Below are positions 1 to 11,765 of a stretch of DNA of 64,000 nucleotides, piece after piece. Positions within the stretch are counted from its first letter, which is position 1. Each line of letters begins with the position of its first letter. The notes beneath the pieces were generated by a model that was not told where the DNA came from, did not search any database, and saw only the letters and a program-made list of their open reading frames with translations. Made by a program: the position numbers and the translations under genes. The DNA is from Limonium bicolor (taxonomy: Eukaryota; Streptophyta; Magnoliopsida; Caryophyllales; Plumbaginaceae): positions 317,428,722 through 317,492,721 of the forward strand of contig CM041776.1 in the NCBI GenBank assembly GCA_023374045.1, written 5' to 3'.

Positions 1-1803
1 CAGATTTCCACAAGGTCCCTGATTCGATGAAGTGAGGACTCCTTAAAAAATGTGTGGATTTGGTTTTCATCAAAAAAAAATTATCTTGGATAATGAAGCA
101 TGTTTCTACACCTTCTCTTATACTAAAGGATTTCTTCAAGGTGGAGAAAAAGGTTGAGGCAAGAGGTATCTATCTCTTCCCTTCTCTTTTTCCCTGTATG
201 GAATACCTCAATAGGAGTTTGCTTCAACTCAAACACTCTTTATCTTTCAAGTAGAATCAAGTGAAAAAAGATCAACTCTTTACCTTATATTTGATATGAT
301 TTTCTCTTCTTTTTTTTTGCAGAGATTCAACTTTTGTCAAGTGTATAAAGCAAAAGATTGATAACTTCTCCGAGGTGGTTGATCTTAAAATTAAGTTGAG
401 TTGTCTGATTTTCATAAGGAGTTGATGGTGATACTATGAATGATACCAATTTGGTGAATGGAAACTTCATGTCAAGTACCTTGAAATGTATATTTTTGGT
501 CTTAGATTAAGTTCATGATTACAACTCCTTGATTGAGAAAATAGCTTAGAGAATTTAAGGTTTGCGTGTAGGGTATTAAACTATGTAGAGAGGCATGTTC
601 TCATCTATAATGTTTTGTACTATGTTTAACACTTTTTTAGTAGTTTCATGCTCTTTGCATACTATAGTTCAACAAATTAAAAGTATTGGTAGATCATTTC
701 CATACAGTGCGGGGATGATAATAGAATATACATATATGTAACCAGGGATCCCATGTATCATCCAAAGGCCATTGTGGAATTCGCTTAAAACATAAACAAA
801 ACCATAACAACTAGTATTCTTGTCCAACTCAATTACTTTAACATATATGCTTTAATCATATTGGACCATATGTATATTTTCCTAACAGTATAGTATTAGA
901 GGATAACATAAGGTCTATCGAGAGCTGGCGGTGGCACCATATGCTATATATGAACCTTAGAGATGAGATCTTTAGACGAAATTTAAAGTAGACTGTCAAT
1001 GTCATTGCTAGACGTCAATATGTTTATATGAAGGTATTGTATAACTTGTTTGGAATCGAATCTTATTCTTCATACCTTTATACTCTCATCTAACTTTGTA
1101 ACTTTACTTTGTGGTTGGCTATCAAAAATAGGATGATTACTAGTTATATGACAAATTCTTTAAAATGGTTAAGAATATCGACCCTTCATGTTTGTTTTAT
1201 CTTGTAGGAGACTAATTAAAACATAAATTATATTTTTTACTAAAAGATTTATAAAGTGATTTAGATTATGAATGCGGATCTTTTTTTATATAAATATAGT
1301 AATTTATTCATTCAAACGTACAAGCTTAAGGTCCATCTATATAAAGTGTCATCACGGAACATAACGATGACATATCCTTGTAAACCTAAGAGATAAGATC
1401 TAGTTAACAAGATCACAACTACAAGATCTCCTAACAAGTAACTAGCCATTTTAAAGCTAGGTAACACAAAAGTCACAACATCACTGTTATCGAAAGACTT
1501 TTTCCGTGAAATATTGAAACGACGGTCTACGAGAAAAGGGGAGTATACTCCTCTAGGTTTTTAATATAGACTCTCATGATTCATTGGGTCCCAGGCTATC
1601 ACCGTGCATATGGAATTATGACATCTAAAATTTTCTAGAGCAATCCACGTTGCATAACCAATATTTGCCACCTATACCAAAATGGTAAAGCGGTGGGCTG
1701 AGATTCCAAAGCTTGGAATTGTTGTTGCCTGGTTCCCGTCAATGACCAGAGTCTTCTTTTGGCTTGGACTTCTGACACTACCAAACCAATACAATAGGAC
1801 TCT
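1..1803. other. No recognisable gene
   Basis: AT-rich sequence with only short chance reading frames. I see no conserved protein motif, no LTR or TIR pair and no RNA gene. The last few hundred bases may be the continuation of the decayed pseudogene read on the minus strand just downstream, but I could not align any motif there. Confidence 0.5.
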
Positions 1804-2136
1804 TCATACTCTCCCTATGTCGTCCATTCCTTCCTGGTTCAAGGCACTATTGATCTCCATAATACTGAGAAGTACAACAACTCTGCTCCATCGACCGCCC
1901 ATTTTATACTCAAAGTTTCCATACGAAGTCTGGCAGTGGAGGTCTGGCCGTCCGGGTAAGCTAAGAAGCTGAAAATTCCACCACAAGTATAACCACCAGA
2001 TGCATCAAGTCTTAATGTTGGCCAATAAGCAAAGTTCAGCTGCTTGGCATAAGGTATCCCATAACTGACATTGATGGTAAGGTACTCGATCGTTGCATCT
2101 ATTGTAGCAAAGGCAAATGATCGGTTGACAGAGCAC
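1804..2136 (-). pseudogene. Decayed lectin-receptor-like fragment (downstream part, split by Copia)
   Basis: Seen: on the minus strand, after the Copia insertion, a reading frame continues with CSVNRSFAFATIDATIEYLT and later YWPTLRLDASGGYTC. Family knowledge: the order VWSANR.xPV..NATIEL...DG followed by QYMRLxxDGHLRVY is typical of the B-lectin/S-locus glycoprotein domain of G-type lectin receptor kinases. Inference: this is a degenerate piece of such an extracellular domain. No kinase domain is present and several frames are needed to follow it. The 5-bp duplication AGCAC (2132-2136) marks the insertion point. The family call is weak; it could be another secreted lectin-like protein or an unrelated sequence. 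Confidence 0.3.
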
Positions 2137-2393
2137 TGATAGTTAGTAATGGTCTGCCTTCTCATTAATCTCAAGAGTGTTTATATAATACAAGCCTATG
2201 CACAATACTAGAGATCATATCTTAACAAGTGAAGATAGGATCTCAACAACTTAAAGATAAACTAATATCCAATATATAGAGATCATATCTTAACAAACAA
2301 AAGATAGGATCTCAACAACTTAAAGATAAACTAATATCCAATATTTCAGCCTAATAATATACATATAATATACATATATATATACGGCTAACA
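2137..2393 (-). repeat. 3' LTR of the Copia element
   Basis: On the minus strand it begins TGTTAGCC and ends CTATCA (TG...CA). It pairs with 11766-12017. Inside each LTR a segment of about 66 bp containing AGATCATATCTTAACAA is present twice in tandem. The extra bases relative to the 5' LTR lie in the AT-rich stretch near 2360. Confidence 0.93.
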
Positions 2394-2404
2394 CTCCCCC
2401 GCAG
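2394..2404 (-). promoter_or_regulatory. Polypurine tract of the Copia element
   Basis: Directly before the 3' LTR the minus strand reads CTGCGGGGGAG, a purine-rich primer for plus-strand DNA synthesis in the expected position. Confidence 0.85.
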
Positions 2405-2770
2405 TCGAAGCGGGAGAGGATCGAACGTGAAGACTAGACTGAAAATCTTCAAACAGAAATTGAGGTAGACCTTTGGTAAAAATGTCCGCTAGCTGATAGC
2501 GAGAGGAGACATGATGAACACGGACCTCACCCTTGGCGACCTTCTCACGAACAAAGTGAATATCAAGCTCAATGTGCTTCGTCTGTTGGTGATGAACCGG
2601 ATTCCCTGAGAGATAGATGGCACTAACATTGTCACAGTAAACCAAAGTAGCCTTGGGCACATGGAAAAACAGCTCGAGAAGGAGATTGCGAAACCAGCAA
2701 GTCTCAGACACAACATTGGCAACACCCCTATATTCTGCCTCTACACTCGACCGATACAAAGTAGGCTGCC
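2400..2770 (-). pseudogene. Copia RNase H domain
   Basis: The frame contains SSVEAEYRGVANVVSETCW, YCDNVSAIYLSGNPVHHQQTKHI and YQLADIFTKGLP, the standard end of a Copia polyprotein (RNase HI fold). The acidic residues in EAEYR and YCDN are kept. It ends next to the polypurine tract, as expected. The link to RT upstream (2770-2950) is broken by frame changes. Confidence 0.9.
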
Positions 2771-2949
2771 GCTTAGAGGATCAAGAGACAAGATTAGCAC
2801 CAAGAACACTTAATAGCCAGAAGTGGAATGACGTGTATCCGGACAGCTACCCCAATCAGCATCGGTGTAGGAAACAAGATCAAGAGAGGTGGAGGGAGTC
2901 AACTACATACCCAGAAGAAGAGTACCTTTGATGTAGCGAATGATACGCT

Positions 2950-3566
2950 TCAGAGCCTGCATATGAACATCCCGTGGAGCGTGCATATGTAGGCAATAAA
3001 CCTACTGAACAACATAAGAAATGTCTGGACGGGTAATAGTAAGATATTGTAGTGCACCAGCAAGACTCCAGAAAAGAGTGGGATCCGAGTACAACGGACT
3101 GTCAGGGGAGGCACCGACCTTGGATTTTGTATCAACAGGGGTAGGACACGGTTCGCAGGACACCATACTAGCATGAACAATGATTGCCTCAGCATACTTA
3201 TGTTGGGACAAGAAAAACCTTCACAGTGCGCATTACAACAATAACGAGAATATAATGAAGAGGACCAAGATCCTTCATAGCAAACTCGGAGCTAAGTGTA
3301 GTGATGATGCACTGACGAAGCTGCTCAAAAGAAGCGGTAAGAATAATATCATCCACATATAACAATAGATAGGCCATGTCAGAACCACGCTTAAGAACGA
3401 AAAGGGAATGATTAGACCTGCTATGAACAAATTCCATGGTGGAGACGTAGTCAGCAAACCGTTGATACCATGCACGAGGGACTTGTTTCAGGCCATACAA
3501 CAAATGCCGTAGTCGACACACAAAGGTCAGATGAGAAGGATCACGAAAACCCAATGGCTGATGCAT
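2950..3566 (-). pseudogene. Copia reverse transcriptase domain, frameshifted
   Basis: Two overlapping minus frames carry the RVT_2-type RT. The first (3566-3198) has LLYGLKQVPRAWYQRF and the catalytic LLYVDDIIL (near 3355). The second (3211 to about 3000) has ALQYLTITRPDISYVVQ, the conserved connection to RNase H. The frame changes near 3200. Upstream, between 3566 and 3899, the start of RT (words like WDLVP and RYK) can be followed only by switching frames, so no functional RT can be made. Confidence 0.88.
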
Positions 3567-3898
3567 ATAGACGGTTTCACTGAGATGACCATGAATGAAG
3601 GTATTTTTGACATCCTACTGATGAATAGACCAGGAGTGAGCAAGAGCAATAGTAAGCACAACCCGGATAGTAGCGGGCTTGACAACCGACTGAAAGTCTT
3701 TGTACAATCGACGCCAACCTGCTGAGACCTTCCATTTGCAACTAAACTAACCTTATAGCGCTAAAAAAAACCATTAGAGTGAAATTTATGACAAAAAATC
3801 CACATAGAGCGAATGACATTAACATCTGGGGGGCGAGGAACCAAATCCCAAGTCTTATTTTGAATTAAAGCATTAAACTCATCTTGCATAGCCAATTT

Positions 3899-5312
3899 CT
3901 AGTTAGAATCAGACAAGGCTGCCCAAGGGGAACGAGGCAAAGGAGATGGAGTGAGAGTGCAAAGAAGGGTAAAAATCTGTTTGGGCTTCACAATCCCACG
4001 CTGACTCCGGGTGACCATGGAGTGTCGAGCGGGTGGAAGAGGAGGAATAGTAGATGTGGAGGACGGTGGAGACGCATAGGTGATGGGTGGGGAAGAGAGC
4101 GCAGGTGGGGCTGGGGAGGAGGGCACATGTGGAGCTAGAGATGGGGAACCGGCTGAGGACGGTGGTGACGGAGCCGGTGGGTCAGGCGAAGAAAACATAT
4201 GATGTAGAATGGGAGAATCACCAGAGTCAAGAAAAGTGTAAGATGATTTGGATGTGGAGGAAAGACGCGAAAAAGGAAAGGATGTTTCATGGAACAAAAC
4301 ATGACGGGAGACTAGGATGTGACCAGTGGAAGGATCAAGGCACAAATAGCCCAGATGATTGGGAGGATAACCAATAAACATACACGGGGTGGAACGAGGT
4401 TGTAGCTTGTGGATAGTAAGGGAAGAAAATAAAGGATAACAGAGACACCCCAAAACCCGAAGATAAGAATATGAAGGCTGTTGGAGATAGAGAAGAGATA
4501 AGGGGGATCGACAATCCAAATGAGATAATGGTAGAATATTGAAGAGATAAGTGATCATGGAGAGTGCATAATGCCAAAAATATGGAGGGACAGACGAGTG
4601 ATGTAGTAAAGTGCGAATCATATTATTGATAGTGCGAATTTTATGTTCAGCCTTTCCATTTTGGGAAGACGTATATGGACAAGAAAACTGAAGACACATG
4701 CCGGTAGCTTGACAAAAGGAATGAAAAGCAGAATTGTCATACTCACACCCATTATCACATTGTATGTTTTTTATTTTACATACAAAATGTGTGTGAACGA
4801 AAGTGTAAAATATTTTGAACACGGAGAAGACATGAGACTTGTGGGAAAGAGGAAAAGTTCATTAAAAAATTTGTATAATCATCAAGAAAGAAAACATAAT
4901 AACAATGTCTGGCAGAACTCAAAATAGGAGATGTCCAAAGATCACTATGAATAATGTCAAAGGGAAAACGAGAAGTAGACAACGAAGATGAAAACGGAAG
5001 TTTAACAATGCTTCCCAAGAGGACACAAAGTGCATTGTAAATCTGTGCGTAAAGATAAACGTGGTATAAAATTATTCTTGTAGAGCAAATGCAAAATATG
5101 AGAACCGGGGTGGCCAAGGCGGGCATGCTAGAGCGGGGCAGAAGCAGCAACAAAAGCGGAGTGTCGGGTGGGCAATGGTGGCGTGAAAGGATAAAGATCC
5201 CCAGTACTGTTACACCACACGATTGGATTGCCTGTCTGTAGGTCCTTAACAGAAAAACCAGAAGAATCAAATTCAACAGAAACATGGTTATCACGAGTGA
5301 ATTGGCGAACAA
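3899..5312 (-). pseudogene. Copia integrase, disrupted
   Basis: 5312-4776 carries the start of the integrase core (DIIHSDLWTSP, then YYVFFLDDYTNF). The 4822-3899 frame continues with IQCDNGCEYDNSAFHSFC and YTSSQNGKAEHKIRTINNM. These give the D,D-35-E-type catalytic residues, followed by the GCLCYP segment and a serine/proline-rich tail. Two frames and internal stops are needed to join the halves, so it is inactive. It acts, or acted, in inserting the element's cDNA into the chromosome. Confidence 0.9.
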
Positions 5313-5448
5313 ATATAAGATTCTTAATTAAATGCGGAGCATGAAGAACACGATGTAAATGTAAAGGAGGGTAAGGAGAAGAAAACTGAAAAGAGCCAAC
5401 CCCGTGAGCAGGAATTGTTTGACCACTGCCAACTGTAATTCCAGACAA
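5128..5448 (-). pseudogene. Copia GAG-pre-integrase segment
   Basis: The frame ISGITVGSGQTIPAHGVGS is followed by LHRVLHAPHLIKNLIFVRQ and DLQTGNPI. This is the usual stretch between protease and integrase in Copia polyproteins. Its upstream end is cut by the LTR-like insertion; removing that joins it to the protease frame that ends at 9594. Confidence 0.88.
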
Positions 5449-5452
5449 GTTG

Positions 5453-8400
5453 TGAAATACCCCGTAATCAAAAACAGTGGTTAATTAGGCTAATTATGTT
5501 TTTAAGAGCTTAATTACACTTAAATAAATACTAGGGAACAAATCCCGAAGAAAACGGACCTTTAAAATGGGTTAAAAGCATAAACGAACCTTAAAGCGCG
5601 TTTTTCGAGGAAACCGGGAAAACGTGACTTTAAGCGGGTCAAATAGACTCGTAACAATTTTGGTCAACTAAATAGTCACTAATAAATATTAGTGAAGCTT
5701 TAGAACCAATAAAATTAATTAAACGAGAAAATTCCGGAAAACGGGTACCGGTTAGCAAAAACTGTAACAACCGGTAAGTTATGGGGTAAGAGCGCAAATA
5801 AACAAACTTAGTGTGTCCACTTTGCAAATAGAAAATTAAAATCCTTGTGTGTGTGTATATGGGGCCGGTCGATTTTCTTCCCCCCTCTCACTCACTCTCT
5901 TCACTCCTTTAACTCACAAAAGGACAAAGAAATAAAGAAAGAAAAGAAAGGAAGACTCTCTCTCCTACTCTCTTACCCTCCCTCACGTACACACCCCTCT
6001 CTTTTCTCTCTTTTCTTCCTCCTTCTTCTACCTTGCGATTTTCATGGAGAAAGAAGAAAACTCACAAAACTCCTCACTTCTCTCCTCTCTTTGAGTGCTC
6101 AAACCTTCTCCAAACTCAACAAAAATTACACCACTAGAATCCCCTTGCAAAGGAGAACATTCTCCTCCTTTCAAAAATCGAAAAGCTCAACTTTCATTTC
6201 GGTGGGTGTTCACCATTTGAAGATTCAAGTCCACCACTAGAAGCACCTTCACCTCCTCTTCATCTTGAGGTAAAAAGAATTTCGAAAATCCATCATTCCT
6301 AGCTCTCATTAGCATTTTAAGAACTTTCAGTTTTTGAACTCTTGGTTCCTTGTTGCTCCAGCCGATTTGGCTTCTCTTGTGGGCTAGAAATCTTGTTCTT
6401 TCACTAGTCAAGAGCTTCATCCATTCAGTGGGAGGTAACACTCTTTTCTAAACCCTAAAACCTAAATTCTAGGGTTAAGTATAAAATGAATGCTAATGGT
6501 ATTGTGTATGTATTATGGGCTGTAGCATTTTGTTGTGTGAGAAACCCATTGAAACCGAGAACAAAGAGGAAAGGAGAAGAAAAGAAGAAGAGGAAAGGAA
6601 AGAAAGAAAACTAACAAGACAAGGTAAATACCCTTACCTTGAGTTAGTTTGTATATTGTGTTGTAACAGTTTTTGGAGAATCAAAAACAAGTAATGTGTA
6701 TGATAATGAGTAATGAGTATGTTGAAGTATAATGAGGAATGGTATTGAAACAGTTTTGAAGTTTTTAAATGAAGTTTAAAAACTTGGGAAAAACCTTGGG
6801 TAGTATGTGTATGTGTGCAGGAATTTTAATGTGTGTAGTAGTGTTGAATGGTGAGTATAGTGTATTGTATAAACAGGTTGTGAGAATGTGAATTGTGAGC
6901 TGAAATAATGTGTGGAGAAAGTAAGAATTATGGGGGAGACCATGTCAAAATTTGTGTAGAAAGGAGAGGACTTAAGATGTTTAAGAAGAGGAAGTATTTG
7001 GAGAGTTAAGAGGAGTGTTTTTGTAGTTTGCAACAGATTTTGAGAGAAGTTTGTAAATGGGATTAAACTAGAGTGTAAGGTGATGCATTTCGGATGCTAG
7101 GAATAACATTAGTTGAGGGAGCATTGGAGTATAGGAGTTAAGGTGGAAATCTGTAGCATAATAGAGGAAACAAAAATCTGTAGCATAAGTGAAGAGGAAA
7201 CTAGCATGAGTGTTGAAATGAAATGAAGAAAATGTGTAAGTGAGTGTAGGTATTGTGTAGTAAGTTTGGGGGATGAATTAAGGTGATTTAGAGTGTTTAA
7301 TTAGTGCTAAATCATGTGGGGAAGTATTGGTAAAGATTAGGGAAGCAATGGGTGAAATTGGGAAAAGAAAACAAGGCCTGTAGCAAAGTTCTGCTACTGT
7401 CCGACCCCAGCTGGATCGGACGCTGGGTCGGACAGGGCCTGAACAAACGAAAATAAACTTTCTGGAACCGTCCGACCCAGAGCCGTGAGTCGGACGTGGG
7501 TCGGACGGGCCTTGAGAAACAACGGTAAAACTTTCTGGAACCGTCCGACCCAGAGCCGTGAGTCGGACGTGGGTCGGATGGGCCTTGATAATCGACAAGA
7601 AATCTTTCTGGAATGGTCCGACCCAGGGCCGTGAGTCGGACGTGGGTCGGACGGGCAAAAATTTCCTTCATCGAAGTTTCTGACTTCGTCCGACCCAGAG
7701 GTTGGGTCAGATGTGGGTCGGACATGGCTTGGATGACAAAATCGAAACTTTCTGGAATGGTCCAACCCAGAGGGTATGGGTCGGACGGAATAGTGCTGGG
7801 TCGGACGGGAGTAATTTCAGAGGACGAAAACCTACTGGAATGGTCCGACCCAGGGTTGGGTCGGACGGTGGGTCGGACGGCCCAAACGCTTACAAAAAAA
7901 AATGTTTTAATTATATGACTATAGTAATCATATATACATATATATATGCCTATATACCTATATGCATATATATGTAGTAATACACCATAGATGAAGTAAT
8001 AATGGTAAGGAAGTAAGTAAGTTTGTAAGAAAACAAGTTTATGAGGTAGTAAAGAAAAGAATGGTTTTATAACCAAGTATGAATGTAAAGAAGTAGTAAG
8101 TATACATTGAAAGTATCAATGAGGGAGTAAATTAGATCAATAATAGATCATTGATCATACTACTTCATGTATGTATAGGAATCAAATAGTTGATCTCCAA
8201 AGGAACCGGTAGAACGTATTCGACGGTGAACGGTATGATTTCCTCATGCCCTGTATCCTAACTTGGTTACCCCGATTTGTGTGCTTATGTGATCACCAAC
8301 AAGATAAATGCATGAATCGGATTTATATTGCACTTATATGTGTTTGAACTATATTGTTCTTGTTTATGCTCTTGAACATTTAGTTTGTATAATTCATGAA

Positions 8401-9588
8401 ATGTATGAATGGAAATGAAGTGTATGTGTAAGTATGAGTACTTGTGTATGTATGGAAGTAAGTATGGACTTCTACTAATTCCTAACAACCTAACTCCTAA
8501 CATGAGTATTGAGTAAAATGGAATGAGTAGAAGCCCGATATAGTTTCGGCCACGCGTGAGGATAAGGAACCACAAGAGGTTGGAACCGAATCCTGGCTGT
8601 AATCTTTTCCATGGACCAAATCCCTTGAATGGGTAGCATCCTGGATTAGTGAGCCACCCTAAAGCCCGGTGGTGGGATGTAGTAATCCCTGCCCGGAGGT
8701 CATACCGACTTAACTGGAAGTAAAGTATGGAAGAAGTAAGTATTGTATTTGTATTGGTCTTGACTATTGTAAGTCATTGACCTGAGTAAAAGTATTGAAC
8801 ACCCGATTAACCCGGGTGTGTAATAAGGCTAACAAGACCTTTGTATGTATTGGAGAATTGTATCTCCGTGATGCGGTGAGTATGGTAAGTATGAATGAGT
8901 GACTTGTATTGTATTCCTTGTATGTATTGTATGTATGTATGCTGGGTAAAATGAATGTATTGTATTGTATAAAGCATGTATGTATGTATGAATGAAACGA
9001 ACCGCATGTACTCGACCAAATAGTTAGCGTACCCTCGCTAGTACGCGGGGTATGCGGTTATCATATGCAGCGTAAGCTGACCCCCTAGGGGGAATGTTTT
9101 TACTCCACAGGTACCCGCGAGGCGTGACGGTAGAGTAAGGGCTGGATGCAATTCTTTTGATGTAGTTAGTAGGATTGTGATGGTGTACCGAGTTGTACAC
9201 GGCTAAGGCCCCTTTTGAGTAGCCGGTGTACCATGTGGTACACCTTTTTGGATATTGAATTCTTGACTGAATAGTAAGGAGAGGATGTATGAACTCTTCA
9301 TTTTTGGGAAGTAGTGTTGGAATGTAATTCATGTATTCGGTATACTCGGTAATCAATGTAATTAAGTAATTGGTATCGCAAAGTAAGTATTTGGATTGTA
9401 AGGTAAGTAGTATGTATGTATTTAGTCTAATCGTCAGGCCGATACGGTAAGTAGTAGTAGCCTTGTTAACCTTGGATGGTTAACGGCATTGTATCACCCA
9501 CCGGGAGTAGGTAAGTATCCCGCTGCGAGTAAGGTAATTATGGGAAGGATTAGAGGATAATGGAAGGATTAGCGGTTGGGGTGTTACA
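5453..9588 (+). mobile_element. 4.1-kb LTR-like unit (solo LTR?) inserted in the Copia element
   Basis: Seen: it begins TGAAATACCCC and ends GGGGTGTTACA, flanked by AGTTG at 5448-5452 and 9589-9593; removing it restores the Copia frame. No gag, pol or other coding domain lies inside. A CT-rich stretch (5880-6240) resembles a transcript leader, an array of GTCCGACC palindromes sits at 7398-7885, and GT/AT-rich runs follow. Known: TG...CA ends plus a 5-bp duplication mean LTR-retrotransposon integration, and long LTRs (4-5 kb) occur in some plant Ty3/Gypsy groups. Inference: this is a solo LTR left by recombination, or a non-autonomous LARD-like unit. It shares ends and several internal words (CCTTAAAGCGCG-like near the start) with the units at 13-33 kb. 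Confidence 0.85.
7398..7885. repeat. Tandem array of GTCCGACC/GGTCGGAC palindromic units
   Basis: About six units of roughly 70-90 bp, each with TGGTCCGACCCAG...TCGGACGTGGGTCGGACGG. The inverted pair GTCCGACC/GGTCGGAC lets every unit fold. Long reading frames on both strands here (up to 254 codons) are by-products of the repeat and of its missing stop codons; they have no protein motif. Confidence 0.9.
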
Positions 9589-9593
9589 AGTTG

Positions 9594-9910
9594 CTTAAAT
9601 TCATATAAGACGAGAGATTACCTGATGTAGTGGACATATGAGAAGTTGCACTCGTATCAAAATACCAACTGTCATCCGGAGGAGTCAAGGACATGGTATG
9701 CATGGCGGCATCGCTATTGGTAGCGGGATAGACGGGCTGAGGTGCGGAGACATGGTGCGCTTGTTGAGGCCGCAAACCAAGGACGCCAAGGCGGTGAGCT
9801 GCAGTGGTATTGTGCCAAGCCGGTGCAGGTGTCGTCGGATACGGGCTTGGAGGTGGCACCCACATAGGATGATAGCTAGACCACGATCCGCGGGAGGAAT
9901 ACCACGGCAA
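9594..9910 (-). pseudogene. Copia protease region
   Basis: The frame contains DDSWYFDTSATSHMSTTSGNL. Plant Copia proteases normally read WYxDTGATxH or WYxDSGASxH here, so the catalytic D is kept while the following glycine of the D-T/S-G triad is serine. This probably damages activity (inference). The sequence ends at the LTR-like insertion, with the duplicate AGTTG at 9589-9593. Confidence 0.8.
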
Positions 9911-9962
9911 CCAGACAGGAGCAGCAGCCGGATTGGAGTTGTCACGGTACGATCGGTTGCTG

Positions 9963-10728
9963 CAGTGGCGGAGCCACGTTGAATGTTAGGGGGGCCCGGC
10001 CCCCCCAATTGTCCCGATGACATCATTTTTTTATTACTAATTTTATATAATATAGTTTATTTTGTTATAAATTAAGTTGAATTTATTAAAATTGTCTAAA
10101 AGTATCTATGGTATTTATTATTTTAATTAACATGAGTCCATTTTAGATTGTTTAGTGTTATAAATAGAAATAATAAACTACACTTAAAACATTAGTTGAT
10201 GTTATTAAGTGTCTTATATTTTATACATTATTATTTTTATAACCATAATTTGAACTGAAACTTGGTTTTAAAATATTAATTGTGTTTATCAAATTTTAGT
10301 TTAAATTTAAGTCTATTAGTCTTGTAATTGTCATTATGTACTACCTTCTGTTCTTAATAAATGATGTTTGAAAGTTGCCATTTTTTCAAAATATATGATG
10401 TTTTGGACTTTTTTACCACTCAATCTTCATATACTTACTTTTTTCTCTCACTCACAACTTCTCTATTCCTTATGAAAAAGTAAGGATAAAGTAGTCCAAA
10501 ATTTGTCTCCTTAATTTCAATGTTTTATAGAAAATTATTTATGAAAAATAGGATAGAGTATATTTTAGTGAGTTATATCTATATTTAAAATATAAACCTT
10601 TAAACCATATTGTAAGTATTTTTATTTTAAAATTGTATTTATTTTCAGAACATATTTAGCATTGATATTAAATATATAGTCAAAAAAATTTTGGCCCCCC
10701 TAAGTTTGAAATTCTCGCTCCGCCCCTG
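9963..10728. mobile_element. Non-autonomous hAT-type element
   Basis: Ends CAGTGGCGGAGCC and GCTCCGCCCCTG form inverted repeats. An 8-bp duplication, GGTTGCTG, is at 9955-9962 and 10729-10736. Subterminal runs of GGGGGGCCCGGCCCCCC and TTGGCCCCCC mirror each other. The interior is AT-rich without a transposase. It lies in the gag tail of the Copia element, so it is younger. The element at 62538 has the same CAGGGGCGGAGCC end. Confidence 0.92.
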
Positions 10729-10736
10729 GGTTGCTG

Positions 10737-11671
10737 GATCCTCGACCACGGCTCCCGCCTTTCCGACCATTGGTGTGACGCCCATGCCCACGAGAGGATG
10801 AACCACGAGCCGGCGTTGAGTCCGAAACAGAAGCGCCACGTCTTGGCTGAGCGACCGCAGTGGGAGCAGAATCAGGCGAAGCGACTGCACAAGCCAGGAG
10901 AGTAGAGTTGGACTGACGGGCGGTACGTTTTACCATTGTCGACTCCTCCAACACAAGCATAGACCGTGCCTTAGCAAAAATTGGTATCGGTTCACTCTAT
11001 TGAATCAGCGTAGCGATACCAGAATAGCTGTCGTTTAGACCAGCAACAAGATGTAGAACCAGTCGAGTATTAGAAATCGAGGAGCCAACATTGGCAAGCT
11101 GATCAGCCAAAACCTTCAGCCGTTGACAGTAGGAAGTGACGCTATCAAATTCGTCAAGATAAAGATTAAAAAACTGTTGCTCCAGATGTACTACACACGT
11201 GTGACGATTATCCTGGAATAATGCCGCCAATTATGTCCAGGCATAGAGCGCGGTACCACCGGATTCGATGATGGTGTGCAGCAGATCGGTCGATATGGTA
11301 CCGTAGATCCACTGAAGAACGACAGCGTCAAGGTGATGCTAGAGGGTGACGGCTTCAGCCGCTGAAGACGTCTCGGTCGAAGACGACACCAGCGCGGTGG
11401 ACTGTTCCGTCGTGGGAGTAGCAGCCTCAGCTTCGGCATCAGTTGATGGGTGCTCAATAACGATGCCAGCAGCAACGTCGGTGGAGGCCGGTGTGATTCC
11501 AGCATCATCGTCGGCGGAGGGTGGAGAAGCGCCAGGCTGGATGTGGTCGAGCACATCATACGCAATAGCATGGTTGCGGATTAAGGAAGCCCATAAGGTA
11601 TACTAAGCCAACTCAAGATCAAGGAGGATTGGTAACGGCCAGAGCTGGTGAAACTTGGAAGATGACGCCAT
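10737..11671 (-). pseudogene. Copia gag
   Basis: The start ATG is at 11671 (MASSSKFHQLWPLPILLDL), just inside the primer binding site. The frame then holds a variable alanine/threonine-rich stretch, ALFQDNRHTCVVHLEQQFFN, FDSVTSYCQRLKVLADQLANVG and LVLHLVAGLNDSY, the typical Copia gag (UBN2-like) core. A basic RG/GS-rich nucleic-acid-binding tail follows (SSRGHGRHTNGRKGGSRG). Stops and a frame change interrupt it (for example a stop right after the GIATLIQ motif near 10997). The tail is split by a hAT-type element at 9963-10728. Confidence 0.88.
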
Positions 11672-11756
11672 GAGAGACGGCGGGGGAGGGAAGAGGACGG
11701 TGGCGGAAGACTGAGGCGGGTGGAGGAAAAATTTGAAACGAGAAAGACCTAGGCGA

Positions 11757-11765
11757 CTGATACCA
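11757..11765 (-). other. Primer binding site (initiator Met tRNA)
   Basis: Directly inside the 5' LTR the minus strand reads TGGTATCAG, complementary to the 3' end of plant initiator methionine tRNA, the usual Copia primer. It fixes the LTR boundary at 11766. Confidence 0.92.

Noticed and set aside
3884..4577. Plus-strand frames opposite the Copia integrase
   Set aside because: Shadows of the minus-strand coding sequence; Gly/Trp/Arg-rich text without motif.
5845..6240. 131-codon frame MCVCIWGRSIFFPPLTHS
   Set aside because: C/T-rich leader-like part of an LTR; composition explains the frame.
7312..8076. 254-codon reading frame on the minus strand, and overlapping frames on both strands
   Set aside because: They are translations of the GTCCGACC repeat array, with period-like text (SDPRPTHG) and no domain; the region is inside an LTR-like unit.
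10357..10560. A Stowaway-like MITE nested in the hAT-type element at 9963 (CTACCTTCTGTTC start)
   Set aside because: The opposite terminus is too diverged to recognise and no TA pair could be fixed.
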